A DNA stretch of 64,000 nt from Bacteroidales bacterium (lineage in GTDB: Bacteria; Bacteroidota; Bacteroidia; Bacteroidales; F082), in NCBI GenBank assembly GCA_017632935.1, contig JAGBQJ010000037.1:23086-87085 (forward strand), in the 5' to 3' direction. Position 1 is the stretch's first letter, and the number at the start of each line of letters is the position of its first letter. The notes beneath the pieces were generated by a model. That model was not told where the DNA came from, ran no database searches, and saw only the letters and a list, made by a program, of their open reading frames with translations. The position numbers were made by a program, and so were the translations under genes. Positions 33,683-41,917 of the stretch are shown in pieces.

Positions 33683-36139
33683 CTATCCAATTCCATACTT
33701 TTCTGCCAACAAATCCATCAATTCATCGGTCTGTGCCATGAATTGGGTTGCGTCTTCTTTCCAGTTCGGATAGTCTTCTTCCGTTTCGCCCTTACCACGC
33801 ATGGCATTCATCTTAGCGAGGAAGGTGGTGTCACGTTCCAATTGGATAAACATGGGTAACATCTTATGGCAAAGTCCTTGAGCTTCAATAAAATCAGATT
33901 TTTCAATTAAAGCGTTCATTGAAACCAAGTCGTTAGCCGTCGATTGCACGAAAACGGTCAGAATGTCGGTCATGGCTTCTTTGTCGTTGCCCATCATTTC
34001 GCTGAAGTCAGGGAAGTCAGGGAAGGCGGTTTCTTCTTCGTTTTCACTTAAAGCAACACTTCCGAATAAGCTTTCTAACTGCTTTAAATTAAACGGTTTT
34101 TGCAGGAACCCGTCAAAGCCTTCTTCCTTGGCTTTCTCGTTGGTGTATTCGATGCGGCCGGTCATTAGGATGACGGGTTTGTTGGCATCAGTTTCTTTGA
34201 AAACGTGAAGTATATCGTTGCCGGAGAGAGCACCCATTTCTCGGTCAGTGAGAATATAGTCGTAATCAGCGATTTGCGCTACAGCGCTTTCCACGTCACT
34301 CTTCGACCTGCATGGGATGGCTTGGTGTCCGAGTCGGTGCAACATGGTGTCGATTACAGATAGCAAAGTATTGTCATCGTCGATAACTAATATATTAAGG
34401 CTCTTTTTGTTGTCTTCTGTTACATCGTCTTTTGCTTCAAGTTGTGATTCGACGCTGCCGACGGGTATCCTGACCTCGAAATGTGATCCTTTATCGACTT
34501 CCGACTCGATGTGGATCTCGCCGCCAAGCAGGTCGACGAGACCTTTGACAACCGACATGCCATAGCCACTGCCTTCAGCGAATTGGTTGTAAGTCTCGAT
34601 ACGCACGAAGGGTTTGAACACCTCTTCCAACTTGTCTTGTGGGATGCCTACGCCCGTATCGGTGATGTCGAAAACAATCAGGTTGCGGCCCATGCGTACC
34701 TTGAAGGTAACGCTGCCCTCTAAAGTGTATTTGATGCCGTTGGAAATCAGGTTGCTAAGTATCTGCTTGATTTTCAGCCTATCGGAGAGGATAGTGCATT
34801 CTTCTTCAAAGGAGGGCTCGTAGATGAATTGCAGGTTTTTATGGCGTGCGATGGGCTCAAACATCTCAGCGGTCTCGTCGCAGAGTTGACGTAGGTTGAA
34901 GGCTTCATTGTTGATTTGCAGCTTGCCTTGCTCAAGGCTCGAATACTCCAAAAGGTTGGTCAACAGGTTGAGAATGTGGTCGGCGGACTGCTGTATTGAG
35001 CTGAATTCCTTCTCGTTACCGGTTTTGTCCATGAGTTCCACGTTACCCATTATGGAGCTCAAAGGTGTCTTGATGTCGTGTGTAACCGAGAGCAGCAGCT
35101 TGTGTCGGCTTTCCATGATTTCCTCGGTCTTCCTCTTGGCTTCCTCGGCGGCGCGTCGAGCCCTGTAACCTTTATTCACATCGCTGATTATCAGTATGAT
35201 GAATATAATGATAAGTCCCAACGTGATCGCGCCGATGAGGATGGAATAATGTGTGTTCTCCTGAATGATTTCCTCGCTTTTCTCGATTTCGGCAATGGTG
35301 GAGTCGAGGATTTCCTGGTTGAGTCGTATTAATAAGGAAGAGATTTGTTCCGATAGCTCGTTGTCAGCCTTCACCAGCTCTTGCGTTTTCTTCTCGTATT
35401 GCTTGATTTTTTTCCAATACTCAGTCTTGGCTTTATCAGAGAGCACGCGGAGGTTGGCCAGAATGTTGACAGAGTCTTGGCCCTGGCGTTGGATGCGTAA
35501 CGTGTCAGTACGCTCCATGGAGATATGTACTATGCTGTCTTCCACCTCTTCTGATCCACTGAACACATTGCCGACACGTCCCCAAAAGCTCTTTTTCTCA
35601 GCCTTCTTCGGCACATGGATAACAGTGTCTTTCGATACGGTGGTGACCACGATTTCCTCTTCGGGTTTCGGAGGGCGATAGTCGTCGATGGTGCGGTCGA
35701 ATTCGGCCAAGGGGTTGAAGTCATGGAACTGTTTCGACAGCTCGTTGCTGATTCTACCTTTACTTTTAATGAGGTTACCTATCTCATTAACCATCATTTT
35801 GTTATCATCGCTAATCTCAAACAGAAGAAGTGAATCGGTTTGTGCTTTGATGGCGTCTCGGTAGGTGTTGAATTCACGTTTGTATTTGGCCTGCTCGGTG
35901 AAGGCGTAAAGGTTGGCCGCATTTTGGGCGGAATGCACGTTTTTGGTGAACTCGTTGACCCAGTTGAGGGCGTCGTGTTGCGTGTTGATGTTGGAGCGTT
36001 GGTTTTCAATGCTTTTACGCAGGTTGAAGATGTAATAAAACAAAGCCGCGCAAAGGGCAATGACGAAGAGGTAGGTGATGACCACCTTCCAACTCGTCCG
36101 GCTCCCGCTTGGGTATTCGTTTCGGCTTTTCTTCGACAT
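33683..36139 (-). CDS. Hybrid sensor histidine kinase with receiver and HPt-like domain
   Basis: 818 residues from the ATG at 36139. One membrane helix near 24-43, then a mostly helical periplasmic sensor (about 45-300) with long coiled-coil segments, and a second helix near 300-322 (ILIGAITLGLIIIFIILII). Then HisKA with the phosphorylated His354 in SVTHDIKTPLSSI, an HATPase domain (N-box LSNLISNGIKYT, G-boxes DTGVGIP and GSGYGMSVV), and a receiver with Asp631 (YILTDREMG). The C-terminal helical bundle has His758 in CHKMLP, which looks like an HPt. A multistep phosphorelay is therefore encoded in one chain. Its promoter is minus-strand TACCTTTG (36154-36147). Confidence 0.9.
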   Translation of the reverse strand: MSKKSRNEYPSGSRTSWKVVITYLFVIALCAALFYYIFNLRKSIENQRSNINTQHDALNWVNEFTKNVHSAQNAANLYAFTEQAKYKREFNTYRDAIKAQTDSLLLFEISDDNKMMVNEIGNLIKSKGRISNELSKQFHDFNPLAEFDRTIDDYRPPKPEEEIVVTTVSKDTVIHVPKKAEKKSFWGRVGNVFSGSEEVEDSIVHISMERTDTLRIQRQGQDSVNILANLRVLSDKAKTEYWKKIKQYEKKTQELVKADNELSEQISSLLIRLNQEILDSTIAEIEKSEEIIQENTHYSILIGAITLGLIIIFIILIISDVNKGYRARRAAEEAKRKTEEIMESRHKLLLSVTHDIKTPLSSIMGNVELMDKTGNEKEFSSIQQSADHILNLLTNLLEYSSLEQGKLQINNEAFNLRQLCDETAEMFEPIARHKNLQFIYEPSFEEECTILSDRLKIKQILSNLISNGIKYTLEGSVTFKVRMGRNLIVFDITDTGVGIPQDKLEEVFKPFVRIETYNQFAEGSGYGMSVVKGLVDLLGGEIHIESEVDKGSHFEVRIPVGSVESQLEAKDDVTEDNKKSLNILVIDDDNTLLSVIDTMLHRLGHQAIPCRSKSDVESAVAQIADYDYILTDREMGALSGNDILHVFKETDANKPVILMTGRIEYTNEKAKEEGFDGFLQKPFNLKQLESLFGSVALSENEEETAFPDFPDFSEMMGNDKEAMTDILTVFVQSTANDLVSMNALIEKSDFIEAQGLCHKMLPMFIQLERDTTFLAKMNAMRGKGETEEDYPNWKEDATQFMAQTDELMDLLAEKYGIG

Positions 36140-36146
36140 GACGGCG

Positions 36147-36154
36147 CAAAGGTA
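36147..36154 (-). promoter_or_regulatory. Promoter -7 box of the hybrid histidine kinase gene
   Basis: Minus-strand TACCTTTG, 7 bases upstream of the start codon region; divergent from 36167-36174. Confidence 0.45.
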
Positions 36155-36166
36155 ATACTTTTTTCC

Positions 36167-36174
36167 TAATTTTG
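36167..36174 (+). promoter_or_regulatory. Promoter -7 box of the 5'-nucleotidase gene
   Basis: TAATTTTG, 25 bases before the ATG at 36200. Confidence 0.5.
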
Positions 36175-36199
36175 CAGGCATAATAATTAGGTATTACTT

Positions 36200-37651
36200 A
36201 TGAAACGCCATTTCATTCTTGTCGTAACACTTTGCCTCATAGTGTTTTATGGATGTGAGTTGCCATCAGTGCCCGAACAACAACAAGCTTCACAGAAGCC
36301 CCAACAGCCTCAAAATGAGACGGAAATCGTCATCCTTTCGGTCAATGACATGCACTCCAGCATCGACATGTTCCCGAAGTTTGCCTTTATGGTCGACAGT
36401 TTGCGGGCAGTCTATCCCGACATGCTGCTGTTCTCGGCGGGCGACAATCGCACGGGCAATCCCGTAAATGACCAATATGAGCCGGTCAACTATCCTATAA
36501 TCACACTGATGAACAAGGTAGGCTTTGACCTTAGTGCTGTTGGTAACCACGAGTGGGATGGTGATATTAACAATTTTCGGAACGACATGGAAAGAGCCCA
36601 ATTCCCGTTCCTTTGTGCCAATGTGTTTGTCCCAGAGGCAGTTAACCTAAATATTAAGCCTTTTGTTACGATGGAGCATCAAGGTGTGAAGATGGCTGTG
36701 GTGGGTATGATTGAAATCCGCCACGACGGCATTCCTGGGACGCATCCCGACAAGATAAAAGAGGTGAGCTTCAAACATCCTAAGGTGGTGTTGCCTGATT
36801 ACAAATACCTTAGAAACGACAACGATGTGGTGATTTTGTTGTCGCATTGTGGCTTTGAGGACGACATGGAACTGGCCCAGGCTAACCCATGGCTTGATGC
36901 CATCATCGGAGGCCATTCGCACACATTGGTTGAAAAGCCTTCAGAGACCAATGGCGTGCTCATCACCCAGTCGGGATCGCATTTGAAATATGCTACCTTG
37001 GTGAAACTGAGAGTGAAAGACCACAAAGTGATTGGGAAGGATGCTATCGTGTTGGATGTCAATAAAGTACGTAAGGAGAAACCCGAGATTCAGCAGTTGG
37101 TGAACGACTTCAACGATGCGCCAGCCTTGAATGAGCCTATAGCCGTGGCGAAATCGAAGTTCGAGACGCCTCAGGAGTTAGGGTGTATGATGACCGATGC
37201 CTTACGCGAAGTCAGTGGTGCCGATTTTGCTTTCCAAAACACGGGTGGTGTGCGCATCAACTATCTGAAGAAGGGTCCCATCACGGTGAAGGACATCTAT
37301 AGCCTCGATCCGTTTAACAACGATGTGGTGGTGTTCGAGATGACTGGCGCGCAGGTGAAGAAATTCATTTTGAACTCCTACCGCAAGAATGGCGGCTATC
37401 CCTCGTATGTGTCGGGCATGACCTATTCCGTTGACGATGATGGTCGCAATGTGTGGGTTGAAATGGAAGGCGAGAGTTTCTCGACAAAAAAACTATATAA
37501 GGTGGCGATGAATAGCTACATGGTCTCCACGGTCAACATAGAGAGTGAAGACGATGGTCGAAGCATGTTCATGACCTCGGAGGAGATGATGATTGAGTTT
37601 TTGCGTAACCGCAAAGAGGTTGATTATCAGGGTGTAGTGAGAACAAGATAG
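36200..37651 (+). CDS. Surface/periplasmic 5'-nucleotidase-type metallophosphatase (lipoprotein)
   Basis: 483 residues. MKRHFILVVTLCLIVFYGC is a lipoprotein signal (lipobox FYGC), followed by a Gln/Pro-rich linker. The N-terminal calcineurin-like domain has the metal ligands in VNDMHSSID, SAGDNRTGNP, AVGNHEWDG and later GGHSHT. The C-terminal 5'-nucleotidase domain (about 310-470) has QNTGGVRINYLKKG and SLDPFNNDVVVFEMTG, which form the nucleotide pocket. It would dephosphorylate extracellular nucleotides or related substrates. In Bacteroidota such genes are often split in two neighbours; here both domains are on one chain. Confidence 0.9.
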   Translation: MKRHFILVVTLCLIVFYGCELPSVPEQQQASQKPQQPQNETEIVILSVNDMHSSIDMFPKFAFMVDSLRAVYPDMLLFSAGDNRTGNPVNDQYEPVNYPIITLMNKVGFDLSAVGNHEWDGDINNFRNDMERAQFPFLCANVFVPEAVNLNIKPFVTMEHQGVKMAVVGMIEIRHDGIPGTHPDKIKEVSFKHPKVVLPDYKYLRNDNDVVILLSHCGFEDDMELAQANPWLDAIIGGHSHTLVEKPSETNGVLITQSGSHLKYATLVKLRVKDHKVIGKDAIVLDVNKVRKEKPEIQQLVNDFNDAPALNEPIAVAKSKFETPQELGCMMTDALREVSGADFAFQNTGGVRINYLKKGPITVKDIYSLDPFNNDVVVFEMTGAQVKKFILNSYRKNGGYPSYVSGMTYSVDDDGRNVWVEMEGESFSTKKLYKVAMNSYMVSTVNIESEDDGRSMFMTSEEMMIEFLRNRKEVDYQGVVRTR

Positions 37652-37654
37652 GTC

Positions 37655-37671
37655 GCTGAACTTGTCGAAGC
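37655..37671. repeat. Short interspersed motif related to the one inside the TolC-family gene
   Basis: GCTGAACTTGTCGAAGC, an imperfect copy of the CTGAGCCTGTCGAAG core at 47342-47356. It lies directly behind the stop of the nucleotidase gene. Confidence 0.4.
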
Positions 37672-37678
37672 AAAAATG

Positions 37679-37711
37679 TTTTGCACAGATGGAAGAGTTT
37701 TTGTATTTTTG
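37679..37711 (+). promoter_or_regulatory. Promoter of the aldose 1-epimerase gene
   Basis: TTTTG (37679-37683), 20-base spacer, TATTTTTG (37704-37711). Confidence 0.75.
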
Positions 37712-37742
37712 CAGCCAATTTTGAGGATTTGAATCGAAAAAG

Positions 37743-38888
37743 ATGAAAAAAGCATTATTAGTATTTGCAATCGCTTTATTGTTAGTCGGTTGCAATCGGA
37801 AGAAAGAAGTCAAATTGATTCCTGCCGAAAACTTCAACACGGAAGTGGAAGGCAAGAAAGTGTCGCTTTATACCTTACACAATGGTTTTTTGACGATGCA
37901 AGTGACCAACTATGGCGGCCGCGTGGTTGCCCTATGGATGCCTGACAGGCGCGACAGCTTTGAGGATATCGTTTTGGGTTACGACCATATCGACAAGTAC
38001 TTGAACAATAGCGGTGAACGCTATCTTGGCGCTGTGGTCGGTCGTTGCGCCAACCGCATCTCCAATGGTGCTTTTACCTTGGATGGCGTTGAGTATCAAC
38101 TGTCTAAGAATGATGGTGAGAATACTTTGCATGGTGGTCTCGTTGGTGCGGACAAGCGTGTTTGGGACGTGACTTCGGTCAACGACAGCGTGATAGAGAT
38201 GCACACCGTGTTTGCCGATGGTGAAGATGGCTTCCCGGGCAACCTTGACGTGACGATGAGCTATACGTTGACCCACGACAACCAGTTCCAGATCCGCTAC
38301 AAAGCCACCACCGATGCTCCTACGTTGTGCAACTTCTCGCATCATTCCTTCTTCAACCTGAAGGGCGAAGGCAATGGCACCATCCTCGACCAGACACTGC
38401 AAATCAACTCGCGCTATATGACCACCGTTAACGAGCATTTGATTCCTAACGGCAAGTTCTCTGGCGTGAAGAGCACGCCTTTTGACTTCCGTGAGAAACA
38501 GCTTATTGGCGATAACATTGCCGCCGACGATGAACAGTTGAGAAATGCCAAAGGTTATGACCACAATTGGATTGTGGACAAGACCGACATCAAGGCCTAC
38601 ACTTGGAACGCCACGCTGGCCGACCCGAAGAGCGGTCGCGAGATGCAGTTGTGGAGCGACCAAGTGGGTATGCAGTTCAATAGCGGAAACCTTTTCAATG
38701 GCAAGGGCACGGGCAAGTGCGGCAAGACTTTGAATTATCGTGAAGGCCTGGCGCTCGAACCTCAGTCTTTCCCGGATGCCATCAACCATGAAACCTTGTC
38801 GCCCATGCCCATCCTGAGACCTGGCGAGGAGTACCACCAGCTCTGCATCTATAAGTTTGCGGTGCTGCCCAAGGAAGCTAAAAAGTAA
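37743..38888 (+). CDS. Aldose 1-epimerase, exported lipoprotein
   Basis: 381 residues with lipoprotein signal (MKKALLVFAIALLLVGC). Mutarotase fold interconverting alpha and beta anomers of hexoses. Family motifs: VTNYGGRVVALWMPD, YLGAVVGRCANRISNGAF, ENTLHGGLVGADKRVWD with the catalytic-type His, LCNFSHHSFFNLKGEG, and the C-terminal glutamate region EGLALEPQSFPDAIN. Being lipid-anchored it probably acts in the periplasm on sugars imported from polysaccharide breakdown. Monocistronic, followed by a terminator. Confidence 0.93.
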   Translation: MKKALLVFAIALLLVGCNRKKEVKLIPAENFNTEVEGKKVSLYTLHNGFLTMQVTNYGGRVVALWMPDRRDSFEDIVLGYDHIDKYLNNSGERYLGAVVGRCANRISNGAFTLDGVEYQLSKNDGENTLHGGLVGADKRVWDVTSVNDSVIEMHTVFADGEDGFPGNLDVTMSYTLTHDNQFQIRYKATTDAPTLCNFSHHSFFNLKGEGNGTILDQTLQINSRYMTTVNEHLIPNGKFSGVKSTPFDFREKQLIGDNIAADDEQLRNAKGYDHNWIVDKTDIKAYTWNATLADPKSGREMQLWSDQVGMQFNSGNLFNGKGTGKCGKTLNYREGLALEPQSFPDAINHETLSPMPILRPGEEYHQLCIYKFAVLPKEAKK

Positions 38889-38909
38889 TGTTTTTTCATA
38901 AAAGATGAC

Positions 38910-38940
38910 GCCTCGTGTCCTCGGATGCGAGGCTTTTTTT
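38910..38940 (+). terminator. Terminator after the aldose epimerase gene
   Basis: GCCTCG (38910-38915) pairs with CGAGGC (38928-38933), then seven T. The T-run merges into the TATCTTTG box of the next gene. Confidence 0.75.
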
Positions 38941-38947
38941 ATCTTTG
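38940..38947 (+). promoter_or_regulatory. Promoter -7 box of the VOC/ABC-F operon
   Basis: TATCTTTG, 20 bases before the ATG at 38968, starting at the last T of the preceding terminator. Confidence 0.5.
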
Positions 38948-38967
38948 CGCTATCAAAACTGAGAATT

Positions 38968-39432
38968 ATGCTGAAATTCAAATGCCCGCTATTGGCAGTT
39001 ACCGATATGGAAAAAGCCGTCACTTTCTATGAAGAGGTGATTGGCGACCGCGTTGCCATGAACTTTGGCGAGAACGTCCAATTTGAAGGCGGTTTCGCGC
39101 TGCAGGAGATGAAGAAATGGAAATCCATGATTCATACCGACAAGGTGCGCCGTAGGAACAATGCCGTGGAACTCTATTTTGAAGAGGAGGACTTTGACAG
39201 ATTCCTCGAATACCTGAAGGAATTCCCTGAGATACAGTATGTTCATGGCGTTGAGGAGATGCCTTGGGGGCAGCGTATCATCCGCTTCTATGACCCTGAT
39301 TTCCATATCATTGAAGTCGGCGAGCCTATGGATGCCGTCATCAAGAGGATGCTTGCATCGGGCATGACGGTGGAGCAGGTCTCGGAGAAGTCGCAGTATC
39401 CCATCGAATACGTCAAGCGGTTTGCGAAATGA
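38968..39432 (+). CDS. VOC-superfamily (glyoxalase/bleomycin-resistance-like) protein
   Basis: 154 residues from ATG 38968, where the VOC fold begins (LKFKCPLLAVTDMEKAVTFYEEVIG). The second half has QRIIRFYDPDFHIIEVGEP, the typical last strand carrying a possible metal ligand (Glu). The C-terminal 35 residues add a small helical tail (MLASGMTVEQVSEKSQYP). Substrate unknown; members bind metals, drugs or small aldehydes. Its stop overlaps the start of the ABC-F gene (ATGA), so the two are co-translated. Confidence 0.85.
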   Translation: MLKFKCPLLAVTDMEKAVTFYEEVIGDRVAMNFGENVQFEGGFALQEMKKWKSMIHTDKVRRRNNAVELYFEEEDFDRFLEYLKEFPEIQYVHGVEEMPWGQRIIRFYDPDFHIIEVGEPMDAVIKRMLASGMTVEQVSEKSQYPIEYVKRFAK

Positions 39433-41189
39433 ACTACCTGTCGGTCAACGCGATATCCAAGTCGTACGGCATCAAGATGCTGTTTGAGGACGTCACCTTC
39501 GGTATTGAAAAAGGCGACAAGACTGCGCTGATTGCCACCAATGGCTCGGGCAAGTCCACGATGCTGAAGATACTGGTGGGGCAGGAGTCGCCCGACTCGG
39601 GGACGATTACCTACGCCAACGACATCAAAATCGGCTATTTGGAGCAACTGCCCGTGTATCCTGCTGGGACGCGTGTCACGGATTTGTTGGCCGACCTCAA
39701 CGAAGAGCAACACCTCAAGGCAAGGCAGTATTTGACTCGTTTCGCCATCACTAATTTGGAGCAGTCGGTTGACGAGCTATCGGGCGGACAGATAAAGCGT
39801 CTGGCATTGGCTTTGGTGCTGCTGCATGAGCCTGATTTCCTGATTCTTGACGAGCCCACCAACCACCTCGATATGGAGATGGTGGAATGGCTGGAGAAGT
39901 TCCTCACCCAGTCGAGCATGACGCTGCTGATGGTGACGCACGACCGATACTTTCTTGACCGTGTATGTAACAAGATCTTTGAGCTCTACCAAGGCGTGAT
40001 GTACACCCATAACGGCAACTTCGACTATTATGTGCAAAAGAGCCGCGAGCGCGAGGAAGTGAAACGCGCCACGGCCGAGCGTAACAGTCAGCTGTTGAAA
40101 TACGAGTTGGAGTGGATGCGCAGCACCCCACAAGCACGTACGAGCAAGTCGAAGAGCCGCATTGATGCGTTTTATGACTTGAAGGAACGGAGCAAATACC
40201 AGGAGCAAGACGAACGCCTCGAGTTTGGCCTGCAGATGCAGCGTCTGGGCGGTAAGATATTGGAACTCAGTAATGTGTCGAAGTCGTTTGGTGACCTTAC
40301 TGTGCTCAAGGACTTTGACTATGTCTTCAAGCGCGGCGAGCGCATCGGCCTGATTGGCAAGAACGGAGTGGGGAAGTCCACTTTCCTTAATCTCATCACT
40401 GGCGCGATGCAGCCCGACCGAGGCCGTGTGAAGACTGGAGAAACCGTCACTTACGGTTACTACCGTCAGGAAGGCATACAGTTCGACGAGAGCAAGACGG
40501 TGATCAGCACCGTGCGCGACATCGCCGAGGTGATGACCTACGGCAAGGACAAAGTCTATACCGCCGACCAGCTGTTGGCGCATTTCATGTTCCCTTACAA
40601 GATGCACCGTCAGCCCGTGGCCTTGCTCAGCGGTGGTGAGAAACGGCGCTTGTATCTGTTGACCATCTTGGTGCAGAATCCCAACTTCCTCATCCTCGAC
40701 GAGCCCACCAACGACTTGGATTTGTTGACGCTACAGAAGTTGGAGGACTTCCTGCAAGGCTATAAAGGCTGTCTTTTGGTGGTCTCGCACGACCGTTTCT
40801 TCATGGATCAGGTCGTCGACCAGCTCTTTGTCTTCCAAGGCGATGGCATGGTGAAAGGCTTCATGGGCAACTACAGCCAGTACAAGGACTATTTGGATGC
40901 CAAGCAACGTGAGGAACGAAAGGAGAAGTCGGCGCAGAAGAAGGAAGAGCCACGACCTGTAAAGCAGCGCGAGAAAGTGAAGCGTACCTTCAAGGAGCAG
41001 CGTGAGTATGAGACGCTCGCCCAAGAGATGGAAGCCCTTGAGGCAGAAAAGCAAAGCCTAACCGAAGCTTTGAACAACGAGACCGACTACCAGAAATTGC
41101 AAGAGATGGGTAACCGTTTGCAGGAGATTAAGGACTTGTTGGATGAAAAAGAACTTAGGTGGCTTGAATTGGACGAAATTGGAGGATAA
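39429..41189 (+). CDS. ABC-F family ATPase, Uup-like
   Basis: 586 residues, soluble, two ABC domains and no membrane segments. The first site has ATNGSGKSTMLKIL, signature LSGGQIKRL and DEPTNHLDM; the second has GKNGVGKSTFLNLI, LSGGEKRRL and DEPTNDLDL. The inter-domain linker is the helical P-site tRNA-interaction motif region. A charged C-terminal coiled coil (about 505-580) as in Uup follows. ABC-F proteins act on ribosomes or in DNA precise-excision phenotypes (Uup). It overlaps the VOC gene by 4 bases, and the following small lipoprotein gene starts 4 bases after its stop. Confidence 0.92.
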   Translation: MNYLSVNAISKSYGIKMLFEDVTFGIEKGDKTALIATNGSGKSTMLKILVGQESPDSGTITYANDIKIGYLEQLPVYPAGTRVTDLLADLNEEQHLKARQYLTRFAITNLEQSVDELSGGQIKRLALALVLLHEPDFLILDEPTNHLDMEMVEWLEKFLTQSSMTLLMVTHDRYFLDRVCNKIFELYQGVMYTHNGNFDYYVQKSREREEVKRATAERNSQLLKYELEWMRSTPQARTSKSKSRIDAFYDLKERSKYQEQDERLEFGLQMQRLGGKILELSNVSKSFGDLTVLKDFDYVFKRGERIGLIGKNGVGKSTFLNLITGAMQPDRGRVKTGETVTYGYYRQEGIQFDESKTVISTVRDIAEVMTYGKDKVYTADQLLAHFMFPYKMHRQPVALLSGGEKRRLYLLTILVQNPNFLILDEPTNDLDLLTLQKLEDFLQGYKGCLLVVSHDRFFMDQVVDQLFVFQGDGMVKGFMGNYSQYKDYLDAKQREERKEKSAQKKEEPRPVKQREKVKRTFKEQREYETLAQEMEALEAEKQSLTEALNNETDYQKLQEMGNRLQEIKDLLDEKELRWLELDEIGG

Positions 41190-41193
41190 AATA

Positions 41194-41625
41194 ATGAGAA
41201 TCAGAAAGATAATTTTAGCATTATTCCTGTGTTTGGGACTCTTTGCCTGCGATAGCCGTGAGACGGATTTTGAAGTCGCGTACATCTATTTAGGTCGGGC
41301 AGAGGGCTGCAATTTCTTCTCTCAAGGCGATGTGAACATTGTTGCAGACAGTGACTTCAATATCACGAATACAGGCTCGGGCCAAGTTGAGTTTGCTTTC
41401 GTGAAGGATTTGGTCTATCGTTTGAGGATGGTCAACAAAATCCCCAAAGACGGCTGGACCGATACCATCGAGCATATCAACTTACAAGATGGCTATGTCG
41501 GTCGCCTGCTCTTAGACGACGGCAGCTATGAGTATTGTCGTTTCTGTGTCCACACCATCGACTACGACATGAACGCAGACCAGTTTATTCTGTTCAAGTA
41601 TCAGAGTGAGTTTAAGACAAACTAA
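41194..41625 (+). CDS. Small lipoprotein
   Basis: 143 residues from ATG 41194: MRIRKIILALFLCLGLFAC is a lipoprotein signal (LFAC). The mature part is beta-rich with several aromatic and acidic residues (FEVAYIYLGRAEGCNFFSQGD, YRLRMVNKIPKDGW) and four cysteines. No family recognised. It follows the ABC-F gene by 4 bases and overlaps the end of the convergent PII-like gene by 4 bases. Confidence 0.7.
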   Translation: MRIRKIILALFLCLGLFACDSRETDFEVAYIYLGRAEGCNFFSQGDVNIVADSDFNITNTGSGQVEFAFVKDLVYRLRMVNKIPKDGWTDTIEHINLQDGYVGRLLLDDGSYEYCRFCVHTIDYDMNADQFILFKYQSEFKTN

Positions 41626-41915
41626 ATCATCTTCTCCACATTCCAGCTAAACGCCCTCAACCCCAATTCCGGCGTCTTGAGGTCTTTCTCGTGCAGCTGG
41701 CTGAGGATGGCGTCCACCTTGTCGTCGTCGACGATGCTGATGATGGCGTTGTTCAAGGTCGGCCAGGCATGCGTGCCATAGTGCGGCTCGCCGGTATTGC
41801 TGCCGTGGCCTTTGATTTCGTTCCATTCAGTGTAGCCCTTCGTGCCGTTGTCGTTCAGCACCTTGGCGATTTCGTCGTAGTAGGCCTGGTTATATGTGAT
41901 GAGTATCGCTTTCAT
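41622..41915 (-). CDS. PII-like protein of the RND efflux operon
   Basis: 97 residues with the ferredoxin-like alpha-beta pattern of PII/CutA-type proteins: KAILITYNQAYYDEIAKVLND, a glycine-rich loop GYTEWNEIKGHGSNTGE, and NNAIISIVDDDKVDAILSQL. Small PII-like proteins of this kind often close RND efflux operons in Bacteroidota. A sensory or metal-binding role is inferred. It starts 2 bases after the stop of the pump gene. Confidence 0.75.
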   Translation of the reverse strand: MKAILITYNQAYYDEIAKVLNDNGTKGYTEWNEIKGHGSNTGEPHYGTHAWPTLNNAIISIVDDDKVDAILSQLHEKDLKTPELGLRAFSWNVEKMI

Positions 41916-41917
41916 GG

